Shown here: in pieces, positions 1 to 8,936 of the stretch
How the letters are laid out: each line of letters starts with the position of its first letter
Numbering within the stretch: position 1 is the first letter of the stretch
From: an uncultured Polaribacter sp.
GTDB lineage: Bacteria; Bacteroidota; Bacteroidia; Flavobacteriales; Flavobacteriaceae
NCBI GenBank assembly: GCA_947497755.1
Contig: CANMHT010000009.1
Span: 62,001 to 126,000 of the forward strand
DNA: 64,000 nucleotides
Direction of reading: 5' to 3'
Notes under the pieces: generated by a model
The model's input: only the letters and a program-made list of their open reading frames with translations
What the model was told of the DNA's origin: nothing
Database searches by the model: none
Made by a program: the position numbers and the translations under genes

Positions 1-117
1 GAAGCAATTGCTACTGTTGGTTCTACAGGAGAACTAACAACAGGTCCACATCTACACTTCGAACTTTGGTATAACGGTTATCCTGTAAATCCAACTAATT
101 ATATAGATTTTAAATAA
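1..117 (+). CDS. M23 family metallopeptidase, C-terminal end only
   Basis: Only the last 38 residues are in the window; the gene starts to the left. They contain GPHLHFELW, the HxH zinc-ligand motif that ends the LytM/M23 peptidase fold, which cleaves peptidoglycan cross-bridges in the periplasm. The fold ends a few residues later at a TAA stop. The stop overlaps the next gene's ATG by one base (TAATG), so the two genes are very likely translationally coupled. Nothing can be said about the N-terminal part, such as coiled coils or a signal peptide. Confidence 0.85.
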   Translation, partial: EAIATVGSTGELTTGPHLHFELWYNGYPVNPTNYIDFK

Positions 118-1610
118 TGAGTATAAAATCAGTATTTGCAATTCCATTTGCTAAACAAGTCACAAAACGTGTTTTTAAGTGGGCAAATAATCCACATAAA
201 ACACAAGAAAAGGTATTTAAAAAGTTAATTGCTAAAGCTAAAAATACAGCTTTTGGGAAAGATCATGACTTTGCTTCTATAAAAAACTACGCTGATTTTA
301 AAAAGCGAGTAAAGGTACAAGATTATGAAGGCTTAAGGCCTTATGTTGATAGGATTGTAGCTGGAGAAAAAGATGTACTTTGGAAAGGTAAACCGATTTA
401 TTTTGCCAAAACTTCAGGAACAACTTCTGGTGCAAAATACATCCCAATTACTAAAGACTCAATGCCAACACATATTAAAGCTGCGCGTAATGCTTTGTTG
501 TTTTACATTGCAGAAAAAAATGATGCAAGCTTTGTAAATGGTAAGATGATTTTTTTACAAGGTAGTCCAGTTCTAGAAAATAAAAACGGAATTAAACTAG
601 GTAGGTTAAGTGGAATTGTTGCACATTATGTACCTCAATATTTATTAAAGAATCGATTACCTAGTTGGGAAACTAATTGCATAGAAGATTGGGATACGAA
701 AGTTGATGCAATTGTTGAAGAAACGGTTAATGAAAACATGTCTGTAATTAGCGGAATTCCGTCTTGGGTACAAATGTATTTTGAGAAGTTAATCGAAAAA
801 ACAGGGAAAACGGTTTCTGAATTGTTTCCAGATTTTAACTTCTTTATTTATGGAGGAGTAAATTTTGAACCCTATAAAAATAAGTTTGAAACTTTAATTG
901 GTAAAAAGGTTGATTATATTGAATTGTATCCTGCTTCAGAAGGATTTATCGCATATCAAGATTCACAAACAGCACCAGGAATGTTATTGCAATTAAACTC
1001 TGGAATCTTTTATGAGTTTATACCAGCAACTGAATTTTTTGATGAAAATCCAACAAGAATTTCTCTAAAAGATGTACAGTTAGGAGTTAATTATGTTATT
1101 ATATTAAATACAAATGCAGGACTTTGGGGATATAATATTGGAGATACCGTTGAGTTTACTTCTCTACAACCTTACCGTATAAAAGTTACTGGTAGAATTA
1201 AACATTTTATTTCTGCTTTTGGAGAACATGTTATTGGTAAAGAGGTAGAAAAAGCATTGAATGATGCTATTAAAGGAACTGCGATTAATGTGAGCGAATT
1301 TACCGTTGCGCCACAAGTGAACCCAGAAAATGGATTGCCTTATCACGAGTGGTTTATTGAGTTTGAAAATGAACCAGAAAACTTAGAAGAGTTTGCTGCC
1401 AAAATTGACGCCTCGATGCAAAGCCAAAATATTTATTATCTGGATTTGATTGAAGGAAAAATATTACGTCAGTTGGTAATTAGTAAAGTGAAAAAGGGCG
1501 GTTTTCATGAGTATATGAAATCAATTGGAAAGTTTGGAGGACAAAATAAAATCCCACAATTGTCTGACAATAGAAAAATTGCAGATGTATTGCAGGATTT
1601 TTTAATTTAA
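117..1610 (+). CDS. GH3 auxin-responsive promoter family protein
   Basis: This 497-residue protein is full length for the bacterial branch of the GH3 family. GH3 enzymes belong to the ANL adenylate-forming superfamily, and the plant members conjugate acyl acids to amino acids. Visible motifs are the phosphate-binding loop TSGTTSGAKYIP (residues 99-110), the aromatic ELYPASEGF segment near 285, and GYNIGDTVEF near 340. The bacterial substrate is unknown. It is coupled through TAATG to an M23 cell-wall peptidase upstream, so an envelope-related role is possible but not shown. It ends 7 bp from a convergent gene. The family call is confident; the function is not. Confidence 0.9.
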   Translation: MSIKSVFAIPFAKQVTKRVFKWANNPHKTQEKVFKKLIAKAKNTAFGKDHDFASIKNYADFKKRVKVQDYEGLRPYVDRIVAGEKDVLWKGKPIYFAKTSGTTSGAKYIPITKDSMPTHIKAARNALLFYIAEKNDASFVNGKMIFLQGSPVLENKNGIKLGRLSGIVAHYVPQYLLKNRLPSWETNCIEDWDTKVDAIVEETVNENMSVISGIPSWVQMYFEKLIEKTGKTVSELFPDFNFFIYGGVNFEPYKNKFETLIGKKVDYIELYPASEGFIAYQDSQTAPGMLLQLNSGIFYEFIPATEFFDENPTRISLKDVQLGVNYVIILNTNAGLWGYNIGDTVEFTSLQPYRIKVTGRIKHFISAFGEHVIGKEVEKALNDAIKGTAINVSEFTVAPQVNPENGLPYHEWFIEFENEPENLEEFAAKIDASMQSQNIYYLDLIEGKILRQLVISKVKKGGFHEYMKSIGKFGGQNKIPQLSDNRKIADVLQDFLI

Positions 1611-1617
1611 AATAAGG

Positions 1618-2469
1618 TTATTTGCCTTTATAAGGTAAATATCCAACTTCTTTTACACTAACAGACTCAAACAATTGCCTTGGAGTAACTACAGTTTCTG
1701 TTGTGGTAACTTTAGGGATATTTTTATCTGTTAATGAAGTTGCTATAGGTTCCATATTAATTTCTTCAGTAGAAAATGGAATTTGCATTGGTTCGTTTCT
1801 TACAGCGTCATCAATTTCTAAAGCATAGTTAGCGTTTTTATAAATCATTGCTACTAAAGTAGAACAGGCTACCATTTTTCGTTGATGATTATTGTTGTAC
1901 TCATTAATTAATTTTTGAATGGTTTCTACCATAAGATCTGCAATCCAAGGAGTAAATTTACTCGCAAGCATTTTATATAAAGTTCCACTACTATAACGCA
2001 TAGAACAAATTACTGCTAAAAGCCATGCAGTTTCGTAAGAATACGGAATATCAGTGTCGTCATAAAAACTTCGAATTTCTGCATTTATTTTTTGCTCAAA
2101 TTCAGCATCTTGCTCTTTTAAACGATATACATAAATATTTTTAACTCCTGGACCAATTAAAGTTTCGCTCATAGATTCTTGTACAATACCATCAGGACCT
2201 GCTTCTACTATTCTATTAAGATTTTCTACAGGCTTTTTAGTATCTCTGTTTACATTTACATTTCCCCAAATTGCAGCATGGTAAATATTTTTATAATGTA
2301 TAGGGTCGTCACCTGGGTCAAACCAAGGAATTAGATACACTAAGAGATAAAAAGCAGCTGCTTCCTTACTTTTACTTAACAATTCTAGAAAATCGTTAAT
2401 ATCAAAATCTTGATTTTCATAAATAAGAATATCACCTATTTTTAAGTCAGATTCTTGTAGTTCTTTCAT
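1618..2469 (-). CDS. Probable permuted papain-like (YiiX/C92-type) cysteine hydrolase
   Basis: This 283-residue protein has no signal peptide. The order of features fits the circularly permuted NlpC/P60 (YaeF/YiiX-like) fold: an N-terminal KIGDILIYEN strand, then a histidine in YHAAIW (H64), and a cysteine much later in MVACSTLVAMIY (about residue 200). In ordinary NlpC/P60 enzymes the cysteine comes first. YiiX-like enzymes act on amide or ester bonds of peptidoglycan or lipids; no substrate can be read here. The middle contains a hydrophobic LLVYLIPWF stretch. It is a single gene, convergent with the GH3 gene and divergent from the MOSC gene. The family assignment rests on motif order only. 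Confidence 0.6.
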   Translation of the reverse strand: MKELQESDLKIGDILIYENQDFDINDFLELLSKSKEAAAFYLLVYLIPWFDPGDDPIHYKNIYHAAIWGNVNVNRDTKKPVENLNRIVEAGPDGIVQESMSETLIGPGVKNIYVYRLKEQDAEFEQKINAEIRSFYDDTDIPYSYETAWLLAVICSMRYSSGTLYKMLASKFTPWIADLMVETIQKLINEYNNNHQRKMVACSTLVAMIYKNANYALEIDDAVRNEPMQIPFSTEEINMEPIATSLTDKNIPKVTTTETVVTPRQLFESVSVKEVGYLPYKGK

Positions 2470-2589
2470 AATTTGGGTGTTTTAGGGTTTGTTATTTGTG
2501 TTATAAGAGTTTTAAAAGTAAGAATTACAGAAAGATATACCAATTAAATTTATGTGTATAAACTACTTTAAATTAGTTACCTTTATTTT

Positions 2590-3150
2590 ATGAGAATAAT
2601 CACTACTAATTTAGGAGATAGAAAAGAAGTTAACTGGAAAGGCAAAATAATTACAACAGGTATTTTTAAATACTCTGTTGATACTCCAATATTTTTAGAT
2701 ACTGAAACTGTAAAAGGAGATGCAATTTGTGATCGAGAACATCACGGAGGAATTGACCAAGCTGTATATGCATTTTCTTTAAAACATTACGATTATTTTA
2801 AAAAGTTGTATCCAGATTTAGATTGGGAAAATGGAATGTTTGGAGAAAATTTAACGATGGATGATTTGGATGAAACTCAGCTACATGTTGGTGATACTTT
2901 TAAAGTTGGAGAAGTAGTTTTAGAAGTAACAAAACCGAGACAACCATGTATGAAATTAGGAGTGCGTTTTCAAAATATGAAAATTGTAAAACAGTTTTGG
3001 AATACTACATTTTCTGGAGTTTATTTTAAATTATTACAAACTGGTTATGTAAAATCAGGAGATCAATTTGAACAAATAAAATCTTGCCCAGAGAATCCTA
3101 CAATTGCAGAAATCTATGTTGGGAAAAGAATTAAAAAAGGAATTAAATAA
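2590..3150 (+). CDS. MOSC domain-containing protein (YiiM-like)
   Basis: This 186-residue protein consists of one MOSC domain, the sulfur-carrier fold shared with the C-terminus of molybdenum-cofactor sulfurases. It has the CDREHHGGIDQAVYAF block (about residues 48-63), the GMFGENLT strand, and KPRQPCMKLG with the conserved cysteine near residue 120, where the sulfur or Moco ligand sits in this family. YiiM-type members reduce N-hydroxylated bases using Moco; that activity here is an inference from the family. The 3' end overlaps the convergent sigma-factor gene by 8 bp. Confidence 0.85.
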   Translation: MRIITTNLGDRKEVNWKGKIITTGIFKYSVDTPIFLDTETVKGDAICDREHHGGIDQAVYAFSLKHYDYFKKLYPDLDWENGMFGENLTMDDLDETQLHVGDTFKVGEVVLEVTKPRQPCMKLGVRFQNMKIVKQFWNTTFSGVYFKLLQTGYVKSGDQFEQIKSCPENPTIAEIYVGKRIKKGIK

Positions 3151-4381
3151 GTAGCGATTTTTTCTTTTTTTCTAAATAGTCTTTTTCTAAATCATTATGT
3201 ACTTTAGATAGGGCAATATCAATATGCTTTAAAGCTTCGGTTCTGTTATTGATAGCTGTATAATAATCTGCTTTAGCACTATAAAACAAATAGGCTCTTT
3301 GTTCTAATTTGGTTGGATTTAATTGCTCAAAATAATGATTGGCTTTTAGGTAGTTTTTATTTTGCAAACAAATAATAGCCATAGAAAGTATTAAAGAAGA
3401 ACTAGGTTGAAGTTGGTATAAACACTGTTGCCATTGTAATATTTTATTCCAGTTGGTTAGTTCAAAATTGGGCGCTTTAATATGCTCTGCAATAATGGCT
3501 GCTTCGTAATGATAAACAGAGAATTCTTCATCTTCTACTGCCTTATTCATCATTACATTTCCTAATTGGATTAAAGGGAATGACCATTTATTTCTATCTT
3601 GATTTTTTAAATCTAAGACTTCATTTTCTGTATTGATTTTAGCATCCAATCTTGCTGCATGAAAGCACATTAAAGCAAATAACGCATAACTTGCCGCACT
3701 ATTTGTATGCTTGTTTTTTAACAATGATTTACACAATCTCATGGCTTCACCGCATAGTTCTTTTCTAACCAACTCGTCTTTTTTGTTAGAATGAAACCCT
3801 TCATTAAAAATCAAGTACAATACTTCTAAAACACTTTCTATGCGTTCAACTAAAGATTTTCCTTGAGGAATCTTAAAAGCAATATTAGATTCTAGAATAA
3901 CTTTTCTTGCTCTAAAAACACGTTTTCTAATGGTGGTCTCTTTGGTTAGCAAAGCAGATGCGATTTCTTTAGTGCTAAATCCAGAGATGGTTTTTAAAGC
4001 AAAGGTAATTCTGTCTTCAGGTTTTAATTTTGGGTGACAGGCTGTAAATATCATTCGTAATTGAGCATCTTCAATTTCTGCATCTAAAAAGAGTTCATTA
4101 ACAGCAATACTTTCGATTCCATTTTTAAATGTAGGTAAGTGCTTTTTTTCGACTTGAATTTTCCTGAAAATGTCGAGCACTCTATTTTTTGCTGCTTGAG
4201 TTAGCCAAGCTTCAGGATTATCGGGAATTTGAGTCTTCCATTTAACACTAGCTTTTAAGAAAGTATCTTGTATAGCATCTTCAATAATTTCTAAATTAGA
4301 AAGTCCGAAAATTCGTGTTAAAACAGAGATCATCTTTCCGCTATGATGGCGAAAAAGATGATCTATGAGTTGGTTTTCCAT
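3143..4381 (-). CDS. ECF42-type RNA polymerase sigma factor with C-terminal TPR-like extension (DUF6596)
   Basis: This 412-residue protein is about twice the length of an ordinary ECF sigma factor. Residues 10-75 form sigma region 2 (IEDAIQDTFLKA, NPEAWLTQAAKNRVLD). Residues 125-180 form region 4 (LKTISGFSTKEIASALL and a basic recognition helix). The remainder is a helical, TPR-like domain (SAASYALFALMCFHAARLDA, IALSKVHNDLEKDYLEKKK) typical of the ECF42 group. No anti-sigma factor is nearby. ECF42 sigmas are usually encoded beside a DGPF/YCII protein, as here: the upstream gene's TAA overlaps this ATG by one base. The C-terminal domain probably replaces the anti-sigma factor as the control element. 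Confidence 0.88.
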   Translation of the reverse strand: MENQLIDHLFRHHSGKMISVLTRIFGLSNLEIIEDAIQDTFLKASVKWKTQIPDNPEAWLTQAAKNRVLDIFRKIQVEKKHLPTFKNGIESIAVNELFLDAEIEDAQLRMIFTACHPKLKPEDRITFALKTISGFSTKEIASALLTKETTIRKRVFRARKVILESNIAFKIPQGKSLVERIESVLEVLYLIFNEGFHSNKKDELVRKELCGEAMRLCKSLLKNKHTNSAASYALFALMCFHAARLDAKINTENEVLDLKNQDRNKWSFPLIQLGNVMMNKAVEDEEFSVYHYEAAIIAEHIKAPNFELTNWNKILQWQQCLYQLQPSSSLILSMAIICLQNKNYLKANHYFEQLNPTKLEQRAYLFYSAKADYYTAINNRTEALKHIDIALSKVHNDLEKDYLEKKKKSLLI

Positions 4382-4734
4382 TAGTTAAAGTCGTCAAATA
4401 CTAAAATTTCACGAATTTCTACAGTGTTTCCTAAATCATAATCAGGAAAATCTTGTGCAATTTCTTGTACTTCGTCAAAATCTTTAGCACTAACTAAGTA
4501 ATAGCCACCAACAATTTCTTTTACATCTGCAGAAGTTAAATCTGTTACCGTTCTGTCTTGTCCAACAATACGCCTCATTTGCGTGGTAAGTGCTTCACCG
4601 CCACGTAAAATACCAGCTTTTTCCATTTTATTTCCCCAAGCAAACCATTTTTCCATTCTTGCTTGCACATCTGCATCTGTAAGTCCTAAATCGACATATT
4701 CTTTGCCGATAAAAATCATCATAAAATTTTTCAT
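4381..4734 (-). CDS. YCII-related (DGPF) protein
   Basis: This 117-residue single-domain protein of the YCII/DGPF family has a ferredoxin-like alpha-beta fold. It begins MKNFMMIFIGKEY and contains GGEALTTQMRRIVG and the EIVGGYYLVSAKDFDEVQEI segment typical of the group. It lies directly upstream of, and overlaps, the ECF42 sigma gene. This is the standard partnership for that sigma group, in which DGPF genes are usually the sigma factor's own targets. Autoregulation of this two-gene operon is therefore likely but not shown. The biochemical activity of DGPF proteins is unknown. Confidence 0.85.
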   Translation of the reverse strand: MKNFMMIFIGKEYVDLGLTDADVQARMEKWFAWGNKMEKAGILRGGEALTTQMRRIVGQDRTVTDLTSADVKEIVGGYYLVSAKDFDEVQEIAQDFPDYDLGNTVEIREILVFDDFN

Positions 4735-4830
4735 AATTTAAAGTTTTTTAAGTGTTGCCTATATGACGTTTGTTATAATAAAAAGTGAGACACTTTTTTA
4801 AAATTTATTATGATGTTACTAATTTAAAAT

Positions 4831-4866
4831 AAAAAAAACAGCTATTCAATTAAGAATAGCTGTTTT
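4831..4866 (-). terminator. Rho-independent terminator of the tdk-alr-mscL operon
   Basis: A perfect 13-bp inverted repeat (4835-4847 with 4854-4866, loop of 6) is followed on the minus strand by eight consecutive T. It lies 18 bp after the mscL stop codon. Confidence 0.85.
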
Positions 4867-4884
4867 AATTTTATCTGTTAAAAA

Positions 4885-5298
4885 TTACTTTTTAGAAAGT
4901 AAATCTCTAATTTCTGCTAATAACTCTTCTTGAGTAGGACCAGCTGGCGGTGGCGGCGGAGCAGGAGCTTCTTTTTTCTTAGTAGCGTTAATTCCTTTAA
5001 TAATCATAAACATTACAAATGCTACAATTATAAAGTCAATCACATTGGTTAAGAAATCTCCGTAAAGTACAGCAACTTCTCCTGTAACTTTTCCATTTGC
5101 ATCGGCAACACCTTCTGTAATTACATGTTTTAAATCTCTAAAATCAGCTTTAAATACTAAGCCAATCAATGGAGAAACGATTCCCCCTGTAAAAGAAGTT
5201 ACCACTTGTTTAAAGGCCGCACCCATTACAAAACCAACTGCAATGTCTACTAAATTACCTTTCATGGCAAATTCTTTGAATTCTTTAAGCATTCCCAT
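4885..5298 (-). CDS. mscL: Large-conductance mechanosensitive channel MscL
   Basis: This 137-residue protein is the usual MscL length. The N-terminus KEFAMKGNLVDIAVGFVMGA is the amphipathic helix plus the first pore-lining membrane helix with its small-residue pattern. A second membrane helix lies at about residues 78-100 (DFLTNVIDFIIVAFVMFMII). The tail has a short polyproline run followed by the cytoplasmic helix EELLAEIRDLL. MscL is a homopentameric inner-membrane valve that opens under hypo-osmotic shock. It is the last gene of tdk-alr-mscL (45-bp gap after alr) and is closed by a strong terminator. Confidence 0.97.
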   Translation of the reverse strand: MGMLKEFKEFAMKGNLVDIAVGFVMGAAFKQVVTSFTGGIVSPLIGLVFKADFRDLKHVITEGVADANGKVTGEVAVLYGDFLTNVIDFIIVAFVMFMIIKGINATKKKEAPAPPPPPAGPTQEELLAEIRDLLSKK

Positions 5299-5343
5299 TT
5301 TTTGTGTTTTTAATAATTAATAGAATTCGAATTTAAGAAAACT

Positions 5344-6444
5344 TTAACACTTTAGCAATCTTTTTACGCGTTGCGAAATCATGGTTAAAACTTCATAAGA
5401 AATGGTTTCTGAATTGTTGGCCATTTCGGTTATCATTTCTTGAGAATTGAAAATAATTACTTCTTCTCCTTCTTTACAATCAATATTGCTTACATCTACC
5501 ATAATCATATCCATACAGACATTGCCAAGAATTGCTGCTTTTTGATTGTTAATTAAAACAGCATAATTTTTATTTCCTAATCTTCTAGAAATACCATCTG
5601 CATGTCCAATTGGAATGGTTGCAGTTTTCATAGACTTATTAGCTGTAAAAGCTCTATTATAGCCTACTGTTTCACCTGGTTCTATTAAATGAATTTGAGA
5701 AATGATTGACTTTAAAGAAGCAACGTTTTTAAGTTGTTTGGTTTCGTTTTCATCATTGCCAAAACCGTATAATCCAATGCCTAATCGAACCATGTCAAAT
5801 TGTGCTTCTGGGTAATTAATAATTCCAGAAGTATTTAGCACGTGAACCATAGGTTTGTAATCTAAATGCGTAAAAAATTGCTTAGCGATATAAGCAAAAT
5901 TGTTGATTTGATTGATCGTAAATTCTTTTTCTTGTATATCATCACTTGCTGCCAAATGAGAAAATAAAGAGGCGACCTTAGTATGATCAGAGCTTTGAAG
6001 CTTAGAGAGAATTGAAGGAATATCTGTATGCCAAAAACCAAGTCTGTTTAAACCTGTATTAAATTTAAGATGAATAGGGTAGTTTAGCAATAATTTATCG
6101 TCAGCTATTTTTAAAAAAGCATCTAATATGGTATGATTATATAAATTAGGTTCTAACTGATGTTGAATAATCAATTCTAAATTTTGAATTTGAGGATGAA
6201 ATACCAAAATAGGTGTTTCTACACCAGCTTCTCTTAAAGCAATACCCTCATCAGTATAAGCTACAGCAAAATAATCGACTTTATTTTCTAAAAATTTGGC
6301 TACTTCTGTAGCTTCACTTCCATAACCAAATGCTTTAACCACAGCTAATACTTTTGTATTGTTGGCTAACTTATTTTTAAAATATTGAAGGTTGTGTTCT
6401 AGTGCTTTACCATCAATTTCTAAAACAGTAACATGATTATTCAT
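5344..6444 (-). CDS. alr: Alanine racemase
   Basis: This 366-residue fold-type III PLP enzyme interconverts L- and D-alanine and so supplies D-Ala for peptidoglycan. The PLP lysine is K37 in VVKAFGYG. The second catalytic base is the tyrosine in GETVGYNRAF near residue 262. NVCMDMIMVDVS is the conserved block near the C-terminus. The protein is a stand-alone racemase: there is no MurF domain fused at the front, although such fusions exist in other Bacteroidota. It starts 8 bp after tdk on the same strand, so the two are co-transcribed. Confidence 0.96.
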   Translation of the reverse strand: MNNHVTVLEIDGKALEHNLQYFKNKLANNTKVLAVVKAFGYGSEATEVAKFLENKVDYFAVAYTDEGIALREAGVETPILVFHPQIQNLELIIQHQLEPNLYNHTILDAFLKIADDKLLLNYPIHLKFNTGLNRLGFWHTDIPSILSKLQSSDHTKVASLFSHLAASDDIQEKEFTINQINNFAYIAKQFFTHLDYKPMVHVLNTSGIINYPEAQFDMVRLGIGLYGFGNDENETKQLKNVASLKSIISQIHLIEPGETVGYNRAFTANKSMKTATIPIGHADGISRRLGNKNYAVLINNQKAAILGNVCMDMIMVDVSNIDCKEGEEVIIFNSQEMITEMANNSETISYEVLTMISQRVKRLLKC

Positions 6445-6452
6445 AAGTAGAT

Positions 6453-7085
6453 TTATTCTGACTCTTCTTTAGAAGTTTTCTCTGTTTTAGAAAACAACTT
6501 TTCTTGTTGCATTTGTAAAGCTTTATAATAAGCAGCTCTACTTAAAGGCTCGTATTCTTCAACTTCACCTAATAAAACTAAATCGTCATTTTGTGCTTTT
6601 CTAAAGCTATAATGAGCTAAATTACCAGTATGAGTACAAACGGCATGTACTTTAGTTACATATTCTGCAGTTGCCATTAATGCAGGCATTGGTCCAAAAG
6701 GATTTCCTTTAAAATCCATATCTAAACCAGCAACAATAACACGAATACCTCTGTTAGCTAAATCGTTACAAACAGCTACAATTTCTTCATCAAAAAACTG
6801 TGCTTCATCAATACCAACAACATCTACATCATTGGCTAATAATCTAATATTGGCAGAAGCAGGAACAGGCGTAGAGCGAATACGATTATCGTTGTGAGAA
6901 ACCACTTCTTCTTCGTCGTAACGTGTATCAACTGCAGGTTTAAAAATTTCTACTCGTTGTTTGGCAAATTGCGCACGTTTTAATCTACGAATCAACTCTT
7001 CTGTTTTACCAGAAAACATAGATCCGCAAATAACCTCTATCCAGCCAAATTGTTCTGTATGATTTACCGTATTTTCGAGAAACAT
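6453..7085 (-). CDS. tdk: Thymidine kinase (type II)
   Basis: This 210-residue enzyme phosphorylates thymidine in pyrimidine salvage. It has the Walker A motif [10 protein letters not shown] (residues 21-30), DEAQFFDE as the Walker B/lasso start, and [19 protein letters not shown] toward the C-terminus. Most bacterial type II enzymes have two Cys pairs binding zinc. Here only one cysteine of the first pair (CTHTG) remains and the second pair is replaced by [14 protein letters not shown] believe this is normal in Bacteroidota. It is the first gene of tdk-alr-mscL and is divergent from the next gene to the right. Confidence 0.95.
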   Translation of the reverse strand: MFLENTVNHTEQFGWIEVICGSMFSGKTEELIRRLKRAQFAKQRVEIFKPAVDTRYDEEEVVSHNDNRIRSTPVPASANIRLLANDVDVVGIDEAQFFDEEIVAVCNDLANRGIRVIVAGLDMDFKGNPFGPMPALMATAEYVTKVHAVCTHTGNLAHYSFRKAQNDDLVLLGEVEEYEPLSRAAYYKALQMQQEKLFSKTEKTSKEESE

Positions 7086-7187
7086 TTTGTAATTTTATGC
7101 TTGAAATATGATTATAATTGTATTTTATCTCAAGTCATACAAATTTATTAAAAAAATGATGCCAAGCGTCAATTAATTTATCAACTT

Positions 7188-7991
7188 ATGCACAAAAAAT
7201 TAGCAGCCGACTTAACAAGTTTAGCACACAGTATTTTACAGATGAAAAATAAAGAAGATGTGTTAGAATTAAAGCAAAAAGCCCACGAAGTTTATGAGAA
7301 GTTGGCCGTATTAGCTTATGTAGAAGAGTATATTAATACGACTCCAAATGCAGAAAATACCAAAGAAGAGTTGTTAGAAAAGATTGAAAAAGTAAATACT
7401 GTTGTTGATAAACCAATAGTAGAAGTTGTTGAAGAGATTAATGAAGACGAAATAACTGAAGTAGAATCTATCACTGAAAAAGTAGAGAAGATAATTGATG
7501 AAATGGAAGTTGTTGAACTTGTTGAAGAAGAAAAAATCATTGAGCCAACTTTAAAAGTAGTAGAAGAGATTATTGAGCAACCTTTTGATGAACTTGAACA
7601 AACATTATTTTCTTCAGATGATTTTGTAAAGGATGATGTAAAAGATGTTGGAGAGAAAAAAACGGTTACTTTAGAAGAAGAACTTGAAGATACTATTTCT
7701 GTAGATGTAGCTGCTGATTTGTTTGAGAAACCTTCAGAGAAAAAATCATTAAACGATACTTTACAAGCAAATATTCAAATAGGATTGAATGACAGAATTG
7801 CATTTGTTAAGAATTTGTTTGAAGGAAATCAAGGAGATTTTAATAGAGTGGTATCTCAGTTAAATACTTTTAAAACAGAAAAAGAAGCAAAGAAGTTTAT
7901 AAATAAAATGGTAAAGCCAGATTACAATTGGCAAGATAAAGAAGAATATGAAGAAAGATTTATGTCTATAATAGAACGTAAATTTGCTTAA
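7188..7991 (+). CDS. Conserved acidic protein of unknown function
   Basis: This 267-residue protein is not assigned to a named family. It has three zones. Residues 1-50 form a helical N-terminus (KKLAADLTSLAHSILQMKN). Residues 60-190 are a long Glu/Val/Ile-rich acidic stretch of low complexity (VEVVEEINEDEITEVE). Residues 195-267 form a conserved-looking C-terminal domain (LNDRIAFVKNLFEGNQGDFN, then a PDYNW motif). There is no signal peptide or membrane helix, so it is probably cytosolic. It is the first gene of a three-gene operon (gaps of 24 and 18 bp) closed by the hairpin at 8937. Confidence 0.8.
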   Translation: MHKKLAADLTSLAHSILQMKNKEDVLELKQKAHEVYEKLAVLAYVEEYINTTPNAENTKEELLEKIEKVNTVVDKPIVEVVEEINEDEITEVESITEKVEKIIDEMEVVELVEEEKIIEPTLKVVEEIIEQPFDELEQTLFSSDDFVKDDVKDVGEKKTVTLEEELEDTISVDVAADLFEKPSEKKSLNDTLQANIQIGLNDRIAFVKNLFEGNQGDFNRVVSQLNTFKTEKEAKKFINKMVKPDYNWQDKEEYEERFMSIIERKFA

Positions 7992-8015
7992 ATAAATTAT
8001 TAAACAATAAACCTT

Positions 8016-8411
8016 ATGAAGATAGAAGTATCGAACGGAGAAATTATTGATAAGTACACAATCTTAGAAATCAAATTGTCTGAAATTAAAGACGAAAAAA
8101 AATTAGCAAACATTCAACATGAATACAATACATTAACACCAGATGTAAAAAGTATTTACAGTTTGGCAAAAGATGCAGATAATCTAAAAAAATTACACAA
8201 GGATTTATTAGAAGTGAATAAGAAATTGTGGAAAATAGAAGATGATATTAGAGAATGTGAACGCGCTAATGATTTTGGACAAACATTTATAGATTTAGCT
8301 AGAGCTGTCTATTATACCAATGATGATCGATCTGATGTAAAAAAAGAAATTAATATATATACAGGTTCTGATTTGGTTGAAGAAAAATCGTACGAAGAAT
8401 ATAAATCTTAA
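8016..8411 (+). CDS. DUF6165-like small protein
   Basis: This 131-residue soluble, helical protein opens with MKIEVSNGEIIDKYTILEIK, a signature I associate with DUF6165. It continues with charged helices (EYNTLTPDVKSIY, LLEVNKKLWKIEDDI) and RECERANDFGQTFIDLARAV. The function is unknown; in other bacteria relatives occur near glycan or LPS biosynthesis genes, but that context is absent here. It sits 24 bp after the acidic protein gene and 18 bp before a small exported protein gene. The family name is moderately certain; the gene itself is certain. Confidence 0.75.
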   Translation: MKIEVSNGEIIDKYTILEIKLSEIKDEKKLANIQHEYNTLTPDVKSIYSLAKDADNLKKLHKDLLEVNKKLWKIEDDIRECERANDFGQTFIDLARAVYYTNDDRSDVKKEINIYTGSDLVEEKSYEEYKS

Positions 8412-8429
8412 TTAAAAACTATAAATTAT

Positions 8430-8915
8430 ATGAAAAAAGCACTTTTATTAATTGTATTATTTAGCATTTCAGTTTTTACAGGAAATGCACAAGATTCATC
8501 ATCAAAAATTGAAGTTAACAGAGTCTTAGGAAGTTATACTTACAAACAAAATGGTAATTATTTATCTGGAAAACAGTTGTTGCAGTTGATGGATTCTAAC
8601 AATGAAGCAATGCAATTGATGAAATCTGCTAATAGAAGTAAAACTTGGGCAACTATTTTAGGTGGAGCCGGAGGAGCTTTTATTGGTTTTCCAATAGGAA
8701 CGGCAATTGGAGGTGGTGATGCTAAATGGGAATTGGCTGGTATTGGAGCCGCCCTTATTTTAGTAGCGATACCAATTTCTAGTAATTATAATAAGAAATC
8801 TAAAAAAGCGGTAGATATGTATAACAATGGTTTCTCATCTACTGCATATCAATTTAAACCTACTTTTGATTTAAATTTAAAAGGAAATAGCATCGGAATA
8901 AGCATGTCCTTTTAA
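8430..8915 (+). CDS. Exported glycine-zipper-like protein of unknown function
   Basis: This 161-residue protein has a clear signal peptide (KKALLLIVLFSISVFTGNAQ). The mature part has two neighbouring glycine-rich hydrophobic segments (LGGAGGAFIGFPIGTAIGGG, then WELAGIGAALILVAIPI), a pattern of glycine-zipper membrane hairpins. A polar tail ends in LNLKGNSIGISMSF, resembling a terminal outer-membrane strand with a final Phe. It is the third gene of the 7188-8915 operon and is followed by a bidirectional hairpin. I do not recognise a named family. Confidence 0.75.
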   Translation: MKKALLLIVLFSISVFTGNAQDSSSKIEVNRVLGSYTYKQNGNYLSGKQLLQLMDSNNEAMQLMKSANRSKTWATILGGAGGAFIGFPIGTAIGGGDAKWELAGIGAALILVAIPISSNYNKKSKKAVDMYNNGFSSTAYQFKPTFDLNLKGNSIGISMSF

Positions 8916-8936
8916 TGATAGAGTCACTAAAATTTT

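Noticed and set aside
7316..7540. 74-codon Ser/Thr-rich frame opposite the acidic protein gene
   Set aside because: It is the direct antisense of a Glu/Val-rich stretch; composition is fully explained by the sense gene.
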